Part shown: positions 11,990 through 22,123 of the stretch, in pieces
Layout: each line of letters opens with the position of its first letter
Numbering within the stretch: position 1 is the stretch's first letter
NCBI GenBank assembly: GCA_964017145.1
Contig: OZ024847.1
Span: forward strand, 1,116,001-1,180,000
Length of the DNA: 64,000 nucleotides
Direction: 5' to 3'
Origin: Agrocybe praecox
Taxonomy: Eukaryota; Basidiomycota; Agaricomycetes; Agaricales; Agrocybaceae
Translations under genes and position numbers: made by a program
Notes under the pieces: model-generated
Seen by the model: the letters and a program-made list of their open reading frames with translations, nothing else
What the model was told of the DNA's origin: nothing
The model's database searches: none

Positions 11990-12102
11990 CTTAGGTTTCA
12001 AAAAGAATGCGAGGGTCTGTCTGGAAGGCTTGGAGAAGCTGAAGGGGAATGGAAAAGAGGCGACTAGGTCGATGGAAAAAAATTTGACGGTCTCACAGCT
12101 CA

Positions 12103-12109
12103 TTAAATA
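12103..12109 (-). promoter_or_regulatory. TATA-like box of paralogue B
   Basis: TATTTAA on the minus strand, about 115 bases upstream of the ATG, in a stretch nearly identical to that upstream of paralogue C. Confidence 0.45.
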
Positions 12110-12370
12110 CTGTTACGCTTAACGGGTCTATATCGAAGTTGAGGTAAGCCCACAGATAGTGACAATTGCGAAAATTGCGAGAACCAGTGTGTATGAGCAC
12201 ATTTCTCGATTTTCGCCTTTCCCAATGGCCCTGAGTTAATTTCATAATAGCTTTTAGTCTAAACTCTGACAGGCGTTAAGCCATTTCCAGAGTATATCAG
12301 GCATGTGCAGTTCTCGGCATATGTATACTGTTTTTACAATCACTGAGGCATTAGAACGAACACGGGCGGT

Positions 12371-12888
12371 CTAAAACCAGGCTAACTCACCACCATTCTT
12401 ATCGCCTTGAGCTTTCCCAGGCGGCTGCAGAAGCTTGAGGGTATCAGAGGCAGCTTGGAGGTGCGCAATCACTTTGGCTTGGAGGTGTGTAAAGATATCT
12501 TTCTTCATCGCGGCGTACTTGTGGAAATTCGTCGGTGGGCCAGCGGGCGAGCCAGGATAGAGTAGTTTAAAGGGTGGGCTCAGGTTTTTCGGGGAAAGCG
12601 GTTTCGAGACGTTCCCAGACTGCTTTAGCTGATGGTGTGGGTGATGGGGCGAGTGGGTAGAGGCGTTATCTGAATTGATTGATATCACTATGCTGCACCA
12701 TTGACTGCTAGAACATTTTTTGCAATGTAGATGACAGGAGGAGGGGAAGAGAATAGGAGGTGGCGCTTGTAATCTGCCCGTATATCAGGATTGGCGGGTG
12801 CTGAGAGGGCAGTATCGGCCAAAGCACAGAGAGAGATCATGAAAATGGCTAGCGGAAAGAGAAGGAAAGGCTGGTTGAAAGAACGCAT
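12371..12888 (-). pseudogene. Broken copy of the His-rich secreted protein
   Basis: Near-identical to the intact gene at 17655-18197. It starts with the same signal peptide (MRSFNQPFLLFPLAIF) and ends with NGGELAWF. A deletion of about 20-25 bases after VNGAA removes the codons for the segment around YVSEVQ and creates an immediate TAG near 12688. The His-rich run (HHHHHPHH in the intact copy) is shortened here. The downstream half remains open in another frame. The break is visible by direct comparison of the two copies; no intron could remove it, because the interval is only about 20 bases. Confidence 0.75.
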
Positions 12889-13564
12889 GGACCAGGTTTG
12901 TTACAGCAAAAGAATATGTAGGGTGGATATATCACCGTTGCAATCGATATGGAAGAGGTCTGAGGAAGAGTTGGTAATTACCAGCGGTGGGCGGGGAATA
13001 TAAGCCAGTGAGTGGACTTGGTGGGATTTCGGATGGACCCAGTTCTTATAATTCTTCAATTGTTGGGCGAAGATTGAACTGGCATTTTTTGGCACCCATT
13101 GGGCACCCAAGAACTTTGGCATGAATAATTAGGACAGACGAAGTTCAAAGAAGATCGACTAGTCTGGTCCAAAATAAATTTCGACATATGTATATTGCTT
13201 GACCCCTAGTTTTTAGAGATTGTCTTGGACGCCGGGCCGCCTGCGCCCGGATTATATAATGTTACCCGTTTTTGGAAGCCTTGTCACAGCCACAACGGAC
13301 TGCACAGTTTCGACGGGTTTGCTCAATGTCTGAGAGGATTTGACTCTGTCCCAACATTATTTATATGTTGCAAAATACAGAGACATATCTTATGAAATAA
13401 ATTCATATCATTTGTGCCAAAATGTTTATTTATAGAAATACATTTGAATTTTAAATATAAATAACACATTTGACTTCAATGAGATGTTATTTGGATGTTA
13501 TAGAAAATAAATAAAATAAATGAAAACAAGGGAAAAATAGAAAAAAAAAAAATTATGCCATGCA

Positions 13565-14295
13565 AAGCAATGTAGGGTTCCGTTAGAAATTGGCTGGCAG
13601 TTTCTAACACACGTTACTAACAGTTTAGGGTTCAAAGTATTTCTAACGTCGTGTTAATAATAATATTAATATTAATATTATTATTAATAACAGTTACTAA
13701 CATATTTGATCTACTGTCAACACACCCACGGTGTGGCAGTGCAACCGGCCCTAGCCCGATTAGATTAGATCATGTACGGATATGTGACTGTGACGCGTAC
13801 ATAGCCGAATACATAAATCCTTTGACTCCACTACTGCCATCGTGCGAGGCTGCTCGACGCGCTTCCGAGCCCAGCTACGCCATACAGCTGCATACTGTAT
13901 TGAAATAAACGGGGGCGGGTATTATTCGTGGCAAACGAACGAGGAATTTACATACGAAAATATGTAGTATATATAATAAAATGGTTGTTATGTGAACGAT
14001 AAGCCGGGTAAGCCAAGCAATTTACGGCGCTAGATTACCAACCAAGCGAGTAAAATCCAACATACTGGACTGCTCCAACGGCGCTGCTTGACGAGGGTGG
14101 CTCTTTGCGTGTTTTGCGGACGGTGGCTGACTCAGCGTATCGGCACTAGTATTTTTCAATTTCTAACATTTCTAACATGCTAATATCTGCCCGAAAGGGA
14201 CTACATGTTACTAACATGTTACTAACACGTTACTAACATCACATTCTAACATATGTGACGAATTGGTGCATTTCTATCGGAACCCTAAAGCAATG
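13565..14295. mobile_element. Non-autonomous hAT-like element (MITE) with 8-bp target duplication
   Basis: Terminal inverted repeats TAGGGTTCCGTTAGAAAT (13573-13590) and its near-perfect inverse at 14270-14287 (TAGGGTTCCGATAGAAAT on the minus strand). They are flanked on both sides by the identical 8-mer AAGCAATG (13565-13572 and 14288-14295). The element proper is 715 bp (13573-14287). It holds no transposase frame but many subterminal TTACTAAC / TTTCTAAC repeats and an AT-rich palindromic run near 13651-13692. An 8-bp duplication with termini beginning TAGGG is the signature of the hAT superfamily. Confidence 0.85.
13651..13692. repeat. AT-rich palindromic microsatellite
   Basis: Alternating TTAATAATAATATTAATATT-type sequence inside the hAT-like element. 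It can fold on itself. Confidence 0.6.
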
Positions 14296-14310
14296 GCCCA
14301 CTTTAAACAA

Positions 14311-14413
14311 GTAGCCTTTTCTAACGCAACTTTGAATTCGCTTCCATTCGTCTTCTTTTCACCTCGTTTAGCCACATCCTCCCATAGCGCTCTCATATGA
14401 TCTCTTGGTACAA
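14311..14413 (-). pseudogene. About 100-bp fragment of the BEM46-like hydrolase gene
   Basis: Matches 18981-19086 of the hydrolase gene (the region coding for PREHMRALWE.VAKRGEKK and onwards) with scattered substitutions and small indels. It ends exactly where the second secreted-protein unit begins (14414). It is best read as the breakpoint of the tandem duplication, which carried a piece of the neighbouring gene. Confidence 0.7.
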
Positions 14414-14697
14414 TTATAAGCAGGTGCCTTTGATACAAGCAGTCGCATTAACTTCAAAACAAAACAAAAAAGTACATGAGGTGACAGGCCAGAGGCCTCA
14501 GGTTTGCAATAGCAAGCAAAAATTCAGAACATATTCATATGTAACCCTCAGAAGAACTCAATAATCACAACACAAACAATGCGCGCATCAAAAAAAGATT
14601 GATTAGGGTATAGAAATCAGACGGTATGTAAGGAGATTCGTAGAGAGAACGACAGTGACCATATAAAGGAAAACCATGCCAATGCACTACACTATAT

Positions 14698-15647
14698 TTA
14701 AAGATGGAGGCAAGCGAGGAGCTTGACGAAGCCGAGGACGTGAAGGTCAGCGATGATTGGGCCGATGAGAACGGTGATGTGAACGAGCAGTCCACCAACA
14801 AGGGCAAGGACAACAACGATGACTTGAGCAAGGAGGACACTAAGAATGGATAAAATGAGTTAAATGTACGAGACGGAAGAGAATAGTTTATCGTACCCAA
14901 TCTCAGCAATGAGAGTGCCAACAACACCGTGAACGGTAACATTGACAACGCGAAGAACAAGGGCGAGGACAGTGACAACGGTCTAAAGCTCACGGGTCAG
15001 GTAACGGACATGAAAAATTCGAACGAAAACATACAGCGAGAAGAGTGTAAACAATGAGGCCAAGCTGTTGCACAGTGATAATCTTGCCTGCGAGAGAAAG
15101 GACAAATCCGGCAGGGTTTTGGAGGATGAAGGTGAGGCTGACCAAGAGACCCTTGAGGACGAGGATAACTTCACCGAGGAGACTGACAACCAGGTTGACA
15201 TCGATATCAACACCAGCCGCGACATCGACACAAGCACCTAGAGTGTTGAATAACGATAAGCGAGGATGCAATGGTGGTCTCAAAAAGAAACTTACGGATC
15301 TTCACGGCGATGGCAATTAATTGATCGCAGGCACCCTGGAAGGCATCTGGCACGGTTGGGTGTTCAACATCACGTCGAAGAACATCACCAAAGTCAAGAC
15401 CGTCATCGTGAGCACCATCATCATCATCTTGACGACGTTGGGAGCCACCAGCGAGACCTGGGAGTGGGAGCTTCAAGTCGCCCAAAAGTCCAGTCACAGA
15501 GCTGACATCTGGAGCCTGGCGAGAGTCAAGGAGTCCAAAGCCACCGAGGCTCCCAAGGAGGCCAGAACCGGCGGGGCCGGCAGGAGCAGCAAAAGAGCTG
15601 ACTGCACAAGCCAAGGTGGTGAAAATAGCGGCGGCACGGAAGAGCAT
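14698..15647 (-). CDS. Small secreted hydrophobic protein, paralogue C
   Basis: Exons 15647-15296, 15237-15035, 14982-14897 and 14839-14698 give 260 aa. Exons 2, 3 and 4 are exactly the sizes seen in paralogue B (203, 86 and 142 nt). It has the same signal peptide (MLFRAAAIFTTLACAVSSFA), then a Gly-rich region (GSGLLGSLGGFG) with an acidic run (RRQDDDDGAHDD) before LRRDVEHPTVPDAFQGACDQ. The hydrophobic C-terminal half is nearly identical to B, while the region between signal peptide and dibasic site differs, so variation is concentrated in the putative pro-region. Function unknown; secreted by signal-peptide evidence. Confidence 0.8.
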
Positions 15648-15759
15648 TTTAGATTTCAAAAAGAATGTGAGGGTTTGTCTGAAAGACTTGGAGAAGTGGA
15701 AGGGAACTGGGAAAGAGGCGACTAGGTCGATAAAAAAAATCTGACACTCTCACAGCTCA

Positions 15760-15766
15760 TTAAATA
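15760..15766 (-). promoter_or_regulatory. TATA-like box of paralogue C
   Basis: TATTTAA on the minus strand, about 113 bases upstream of the ATG, as in paralogue B. Confidence 0.45.
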
Positions 15767-15904
15767 CTGTTACGCTTAATGGGTCTGAATCGAAGTTGAG
15801 GTAAGCCTACAGATAGCAACATTTGCGAAAATTGCGAGAACAACAGCGTGTATGAGCACATTTCTCAATTTTCGCCTTTCCCGATGACCCTGCGTTAATT
15901 TCAT

Positions 15905-16614
15905 GGCTTCTAGTGTAATTTCGTAAAGGCGATAGAAGTGTTTGGAGGAGTAAAAACGTAAGGAGACTTACCGAATCAAGAAGCATCAACCGTCTTTCTG
16001 TCAGACCAATGTCTTGTTTTCATGATGATCATCAACCAAACGAGGACTTCGGGGCGGTCCCAAAAATAACATTCAATTTTATAAGCGAGGGTCGGGAGGA
16101 GCTGAACTGCGCGGTCACGTATGAACGTGTCTATAATGCACAGACAAGGAGACTTCGTTTTCATCCGAAGTGACAAACATTAAACGCGTCTGCAAAAGGG
16201 AGTCAGATAAAATGGCGCGTCGAGGAGAGTTATATGGAAGACGGCGCTTCGTACCATACACAAAACATTATCAGAGCACGGTTCTGAAAAAATTGTCTGC
16301 TGTCAGTGACATAATAATTCATCAAATTCTGGACATAAGACTAACCATAAACGTATAAAATCAATTGGAGAATCTAACCGACATTATTCTCCCACAGCTG
16401 ACAAGACTAGCTTCGGTTTCCATTTTATTTTCATAATGATGATGCTCTAGAAGAATGAACCTCGCCTGTACAAACACGAAGACGAACAAGTTTACACCGA
16501 AAATCACGCGCCTAACAACAAACCTCCCGAATGGAAGATAAGAAAAAGAAAGCCAATACAATATAATAAAATAGCGTCGACGCAGAATAGATACAAGATC
16601 CATGCAAAACATGA
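15905..16614. other. Left part of the insert in copy 2, no gene recognised
   Basis: This sequence is absent from copy 1 of the unit. An 83-codon hydrophobic minus-strand frame (16361-16612) exists but has no supporting context, so it is not called. The origin of this 700-bp part is unclear. Confidence 0.4.
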
Positions 16615-17432
16615 CACCCCGGGGAGTTCAACTTTTCAGGTCACCCCAAAACTTCCGAGAAACCCTGGTTTTGGTTCATAAATTAAGCCGATTATAAATC
16701 ATGTAGGATAATCAAAATTTTAGGACATCATGTATTCTAATTAAAATCTAAGTATTTGTTCAAAATTTGTCACCGTGTAAACCTCAATCGAAATGGAATG
16801 TTCAGTTAGACCAAAATTACAAAAAACAATAGAAGTTTTAGTTAATTTCTAGGTAGTCCAAAAATATAGACTCTATGCATTCCAAAAACCGGAATAAAAT
16901 TTATGTTTTCAACAATAACTTCGAACAATTGGATGCATCAAATATCAGACGAATTTTCGGCATGTCCGTAACTATAGCTAAAAAGAGAGATATCAGCGTG
17001 ACTGAAACCATGAAAACCTATTCAATTAATTGTTTTCAGACGATCAAAAACTCTGAGCTTCGGTCACATTTTCAATTGTGCCCAAAATAAACACAATAGC
17101 CAAAATTTCGGACTACGAGAAAGTGAGAAAAAATATTAAAGTTCTGTAGGAGCCTTGCATCACATTGATATTACATGTTTCTGTCTTTCTTTCACGAGAT
17201 CCAAAATCTCCGTATTTATCTTGATTTTTGTTCCCACAGGAAACAATAATATCATTCAGGTTTTGGTGTGGTACAAAATTACAAATAAAATTTCTAATTT
17301 TGGTGGACCTTTGGTTTATTGCTAAACTTTCAATTTCACATATGTTTTCCGTGGGCCCTAAATTTTGCACTAAACTTATGTTTTTTAGGAAATTTTGGTG
17401 TGACCTCAAAAGTTGAATTCCCCGAGGTGTGA
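16612..17432. mobile_element. Non-autonomous TIR element, about 815 bp, with TGA duplication
   Basis: Inverted termini of roughly 50 bp: CACCCCGGGGAGTTCAACTT.. from 16615 and, on the minus strand from 17429, CACACCTCGGGGAATTCAAC... Similarity continues through GGTCAC.CCAAAA. Both ends are flanked by TGA (16612-16614 and 17430-17432), a possible 3-bp target duplication. The interior is AT-rich with no transposase frame. The CAC.C termini and 3-bp duplication are reminiscent of CACTA-like elements, but the superfamily is uncertain. Confidence 0.7.
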
Positions 17433-17654
17433 TATTATGATAAGAGTACTAGTGTAAACTTTTACGAAGAAAAAATCAACGGAGAAAACAAAAGAAAAAT
17501 TGTAATATGAAGAGCGTACCTTGTCTAGCATAAACTCCGACAGGCGTTAAGCTATTTCCAGAGTATATCAGGCATGTGGTGATCGCTACAGTTCTCGGCG
17601 TATACTGTTTTCAAATACAACCACCGAGGCATTAGAACGGACAACATGGGCGGT

Positions 17655-18197
17655 CTAAAACCAGTCTAGCTCACCACCATTCTTATCACCCTGAGTTTTG
17701 CTAGACGATGATTGCAGCAGCTTGAGGGTATCAGAGGCAGCTTGCAGGTGCGCGGTTACTTTGGCTTGGAGGTGTGTGAAAATATCTTTCTTCATCGCGG
17801 CGTACTTGTGGAAATAAGTCGGTAGGCCAGCGGGCGAGCCAGGATATAGCTTAAAGGGTGGGCTCAGGTTCTTCGGGGAAAGCGGTTTCGAGACGTTCCC
17901 AGACTGCTTTAGCTGATGGTGGGGATGATGATGATGATGGAGGGCCGAGCGGGTAGAGGCGTTATCTGTGTTGATATCATCATGCTGGACTTCCGAAACA
18001 TACGCAGCATCATTGACTGTTAGAACATTTTTTGCGATGTGGATGACAGAAGGAGGGGAAGAGGATAGGAGGTGGCGCCTGTAATCTGCCCGTATATCAG
18101 GATTGGCGGGAGCCGAGAGGGCAGTACCGGCCAAAGCACAGAGAGAGATGAAGATGGCTAGCGGGAAGAGAAGGAAAGGCTGGTTGAAAGAACGCAT
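17655..18197 (-). CDS. His-rich small secreted protein, intact
   Basis: A single exon of 180 aa. It has a signal peptide (MRSFNQPFLLFPLAIFISLC, then ALAGTALSAPA). The middle has a His-rich run (HHHHHPHHQ) followed by a basic Ser/Pro region (SGNVSKPLSPKNLSPPFK). The C-terminal 60 residues look helical (YAAMKKDIFTHLQAKV, then AHLQAASDTLKLL). No cysteine was seen in the mature part. The His run could bind metal, which is inference only. A second, broken copy lies at 12371-12888, always upstream of a hydrophobic secreted paralogue on the same strand. No family is recognised. Confidence 0.75.
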   Translation of the reverse strand: MRSFNQPFLLFPLAIFISLCALAGTALSAPANPDIRADYRRHLLSSSPPSVIHIAKNVLTVNDAAYVSEVQHDDINTDNASTRSALHHHHHPHHQLKQSGNVSKPLSPKNLSPPFKLYPGSPAGLPTYFHKYAAMKKDIFTHLQAKVTAHLQAASDTLKLLQSSSSKTQGDKNGGELDWF

Positions 18198-18797
18198 GGA
18201 CCAAGGTTTGTTACAGCAAAAGAATGTGTAGGGTAGATATCACCGTTGCAGTCGATATGGAAGAGGAAGAGTTGGTAACAGTGGGCGGGGAATATAAGCC
18301 AGTAAGTGAGCTCAGTGACATTTCGAATGGGCCTGGCCAGTTCTTATATTCTCCGATTGTTGGACGAAGATTGAACTGGGCATTTTTGGCACCCAAGAAC
18401 TTTGACATGAATAATTAGGGCAGACGAAGTTCAAAGAAGATCAACTAGTCTGGTCCAAAATAATTTTCGACATATACCATCCTCGTTGGCGCCACCTGGG
18501 ATCGCTGGCGGTTGGAGACTCTTTAACAATCTAGGACGCAAGAAATTGTTGATTAGGACCAGGCGTGATCAGATAGGATCATGAGAACAGACCTGAAAAA
18601 CTAGGATGAGACACCCCGGTTAGATTGGCAAGTAAACCCTGGAATGCATAAGATGGAAAGAACGTATCAAAATACAGTCTTGATGTTATGCGATATGGTA
18701 TAATTCCTGGATAATAATAAAAAGAAGTGTCCGAAACACAATAATAACACAACAATTCCACAAGTAATTAATCAATAGAAACAAGAGAGCGTAGTCG
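18198..18797. other. Intergenic stretch at the right edge of the duplicated unit
   Basis: Holds the 5' flank of the His-rich gene up to 18475 (duplicated at about 12890-13185), then single-copy sequence before the hydrolase stop. No gene seen. Confidence 0.4.
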
Positions 18798-20318
18798 TCA
18801 CAACGCATTCCTAGGCGATTTTTCTGGAAGGTCTTTCCTTAAGCTGGCAATAAATTCACCAACGGCACCCCAATATCCTGGTTGTGTGCATGTATCGTCT
18901 GTTGAGCTTATTAGTGAGGGCGCAGAAATAGCGCGAGAATAGTATACTTACTATGACCACCATGTTCGAATTCCATATATTTAGCCCTTTCCAACCCAAC
19001 TTTGTATTCGCTTCCATTCGCCTTCTTTTTTTCACCTCGTTTAGCCACAGCCTCCCATAGCGCTCTCATATGTTCTCTTGGTACGATTTCATCTTTCGCT
19101 CCACTGAGCATAAGAATAGGCGTGGTTGCGGGGATGAGGGGGATTTTGGATGCAGAGTCCCATTTTTGGTGACAGAGGAAAGAGAACGGGCCCAACACTG
19201 GTAATGCGTGTGGCACTAGGCTAGGCAGAGAGGTGAATGTGTTCTCCAAGACAAGCGCCGATATCTAAGTCCGGATTGGGACGTTAGGGCTCTCCAGAAA
19301 ACGCCATGAAGAACGAAAGAACCGACCTTGTCGGGATTCCTACTAGCGAGGTCGATAGATACTGCACCACCTATAGATTGACCATACAGGATCTGAAAAT
19401 GATTGAGATCGCGAAGGATGATCAGGCAGTGACGTTATAACGCACGATGGGGGAGTATTTGAAAGTGGGATGTGTGGTCAAATAATCCAGGCCAGTCTGA
19501 GCGTCTATCCGTAGACCTTTGAATGGAAAGATAAGTTTTGTGTATGCTCTGCGATATCATGAAAAGCACCTTTTTCTGATGGTGTTCCTTCTGAAAGGCC
19601 GTACCTGAAGAGCGCTTGTAAAATTTATAGTGCGGTCGACGCAAGTGGTATAACGCACCCTCGATAGCACATCATCAGGACATTGCAGCGCATTCTTCTA
19701 TAAAAGATACCCGCCAGCGGGATGCGATGGCCTAAATTTCCACCATTTCCATGGAACATAACAACTGTTGGACGACTCGCTGCAAACTAAAATGGCGGGT
19801 TCATTAAACGTGTCTTGGACTGTTAGTAACTGCATAACGCACCTCATCGTCCGTTACATTCTCTGGGATGTCCATAAACGTAGCCCCATGCTCAAACTCC
19901 TTCTTCTGCGGCAGTAGGTAGCATCTCAATGTAACATTGTCGGAAGTCTTTAACTCCAAGTCTTCGTATGGCAGCTCGAAATCGGATGGAACGGCAACAT
20001 CTGTAAATCTCGGTCAAATTATGGCGTTCGAATGAGCAGGAAAGTTTCTCGTACCTATCCGCGACCCGGGAGGAAATGCTGACGGATATATCAAGTAGTT
20101 TTGGCCATAGTATATGAGACCTACGCCTAAAATAATGACATTAAACCATCAATATTACTGCATCCCGCTCAATTTCACGTGTCGCAACGTACCTAATGTC
20201 GACAAGGTCGCGGCGGTTGCAGCAGCCCCCTTGAGTATGTTCAGAGCAGTTTACATACAGAAGAATGAGACTAAACAACCTTTGCGAAAGTTTCAAGAGA
20301 AGGTAGGATACCGGACAT
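18798..20318 (-). CDS. BEM46/ABHD13-like alpha/beta hydrolase
   Basis: About ten small exons on the minus strand from ATG 20318 (MSGILPSLETFAK) to TGA 18798. The first exons give a short hydrophobic anchor, then the family phrase VGLIYYGQNYLIYPSAFPPG. Next come VVMFHGNGGN and YRGYGLSEGTPSEKG, then the nucleophile elbow ILYGQSIGGAVS (GxSxG), the acid loop LMLSGAKDEIVPREHM and the histidine EFEHGGHDDTC near the end. All three members of the Ser-Asp-His triad are in place. BEM46 proteins are membrane-associated serine hydrolases linked to polarity in yeasts and filamentous fungi; the substrate is unknown. The gene abuts a duplicated accessory block, and a 100-bp piece of it is stranded at 14311-14413. 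Confidence 0.9.
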
Positions 20319-20771
20319 AATGGATGACTGCAGGACGATGTCATTGCAGCGGGGAGTTGGCAACTTGTCGAGGCCTCCCCAAGTGTGTCCTTGTTTGGCA
20401 ATTGCCCCTGTCTCCAGGCGTAGGTACAGGAAAAGCACTTTAAGCAAACATATTCTACGTATTAACTCGAACTTGAAGGGATCCTTGTTCTTCAACAGGC
20501 GCCCATGCCTCACGTGTTTTTTTTTCCAGACTACTAGTGAACGTTTGAACCTCCATGCTCGCGCAGGAGTTGGTCCAGCCCCCCAGGATAGTTAACGCCC
20601 AAGGCCGGATTACGGAGGCTCCGGAGCCGAAAAGGAAAGTCAATTAGCTGACGTAAACAGCTGGTCAGGGAAGGATTACTTTGGCCCACTTTGGCCAAGT
20701 ACTACTGCTTTGTCTTTACTTATACTTCGCTATCTCTTTGATTCTCGTTTATCCTTAAAGCTATTATACAG
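20319..20771. other. Divergent promoter region between BEM46-like gene and UBC13
   Basis: 450 bp between two divergently transcribed genes. The stretch before 20772 is pyrimidine-rich. No further gene is supported. Confidence 0.45.
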
Positions 20772-21503
20772 ATGGCTCTTCCAAAGGTACGTGGATCTCT
20801 CTCCTCTAATCATATGCTGGACTGACTAGTTTGTTATCGATTACAGCGAATTATCAAGGTCGATATTCTCTCGGTTTAGCAATCAAGGGCGAATATCTCA
20901 CAAGCGCGTATCGTATTCCAGGAAACGGAACGTCTGGTAGCGGATCCTGCACCAGGAATTCAGGCCTTGCCACACGAGGATAATTTGCGATACTTTGATG
21001 TGATCATTGAAGGTCCAGGAGGAAGCCCTTTCCAAAGTGTGTTTTTATGCCTTTGAAAATCGTTGGCTTTCAATACTGAACGTGCGTGCTTAAAAGATGG
21101 AAAGTTCAAGTTAGAGCTGTTCCTCCCGGAAGAATACCCTATGGCACCTCCCAAAGTGAGGTTCTTGACGAAGATCTACCACCCCAATATCGGTTAGTTT
21201 CCCCTTTGTTGTGATTCCCGAGCTTGATCTCTAACGAAAATATAGATAAACTCGGACGGATATGCTTAGATATCTTGAAAGGCATGTTGGACACTATTAC
21301 TCCGTTACTACCTATTCATCCTCTTCCTAGATAAATGGTCTCCTGCCCTTCAAATCCGAACGGTCCTCCTCTCTGTACAAGCCTTACTCTCCGCCCCAAA
21401 TCCCGACGATCCTCTCGCCACTGATGTCGCCAAACACTACAAAGAAGATGAGAAGGACGCACAGAGAGTGAGCCAGGAGTGGACTCAGAAGTATGCGGTA
21501 TGA
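20772..21503 (+). CDS. UBC13: Ubiquitin-conjugating enzyme E2 N (Ubc13)
   Basis: Six exons: 20772-20786, 20847-20858 (a 12-nt microexon coding RIIK), 20922-21036, 21097-21192, 21246-21281 and 21331-21503, giving 148 aa. The sequence starts [20 protein letters not shown], holds the HPN motif (YHPNID) and the active-site cysteine in [20 protein letters not shown], and ends [15 protein letters not shown]. This matches Ubc13 along its length. Ubc13 pairs with an Mms2-type variant E2 to build Lys63-linked ubiquitin chains in DNA-damage tolerance and signalling. The last intron (21282-21330) uses a GC donor (GAAAG|GCATGT), the only choice that keeps DILKDKW intact. Confidence 0.95.
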
Positions 21504-22123
21504 GGTGGATGGCCGACCTATCTATGGTGGTTTCTAAGATCGGGTTCGCTATGATTTGATCCCTGTGCTTTGTTAACGACGACAAATTATTCATCCCGTT
21601 AGTTTCATATTCGCTGTATAGATTACACAACAATTTTTGCAGAACCAACCCTTTACTTTCTGTTGTCCTCGATTGCCGTCGAGCTTGCATGAGTCCGAAT
21701 TTCCGGTTATTAGTGGAATACCCATATAGTCGGGCCGGACATAATCTAGCATGGAAGTCCTGGTATTTCCTCAGGGAGGGCTTAGCGAAGACGATATTAA
21801 CTTTCACAATCGGAGACCAGCATATGCATCTCGCATATCATATCGATTTGGTTTACTCTTCCTTGGAGTCACCGCAACACTGCTCTTTATAATCAATAAT
21901 TTCGACTTGCCAGGATCTCCAAAGTTGACGACAGTACATGCAACTCATGAGCAAGATGAGTTCCCGAGTGAATCTTCTACGCAGAAACACAGGCATGACT
22001 ACGTGATCGTATTGAAGTTGAAGTAGACACTGATTCGTATTTAATTACCCAAGAAGAAAAAGTCCCTCATAGTTTTACATCATATTATACATTGCCCTGA
22101 TCATAGATAACGGAAAAGAAAAA
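21504..22123. other. Spacer between UBC13 and the F-box-like gene
   Basis: Holds the 3' flank of UBC13 and the small membrane ORF listed separately at 21751-22026. Nothing else seen. Confidence 0.35.
21751..22026 (+). CDS. Possible 91-aa single-pass membrane protein
   Basis: An ATG-initiated frame with a 35-residue polar N-terminus, one clear hydrophobic segment (RFGLLFLGVTATLLFIINNF) and a charged C-terminus ending DYVIVLKLK. The order suggests a type II membrane anchor. It could equally be the first exon of a decayed longer gene, since no downstream exon was found before the F-box-like gene on the other strand. No family is recognised. Confidence 0.35.
   Translation: MEVLVFPQGGLSEDDINFHNRRPAYASRISYRFGLLFLGVTATLLFIINNFDLPGSPKLTTVHATHEQDEFPSESSTQKHRHDYVIVLKLK

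Larger units (their letters stand above)
10838..13185. repeat. Secreted-protein unit, copy 1 of a direct duplication
   Basis: This matches 14414-18475 in the same orientation: first the 3' flank and paralogue B (against C), then the His-rich secreted gene (broken here, intact there). The left edges share AGCAGGTG..TTTG and the right edges share AAAATAA.TTTCGACATAT. Copy 1 lacks a roughly 1.6-kb insert present in copy 2. Confidence 0.75.
14414..18475. repeat. Secreted-protein unit, copy 2 of the direct duplication
   Basis: Counterpart of 10838-13185. The two halves of the unit (14414 to about 15904 and about 17525 to 18475) are separated by an extra 1.6 kb at 15905-17524 that is absent from copy 1 and contains a TIR element. 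Confidence 0.75.

Noticed and set aside
16361..16612. 83-codon hydrophobic minus-strand frame with ATG
   Set aside because: It sits in a recent insert just beside a transposon end with no homologue or extension; could be chance in AT-rich DNA.
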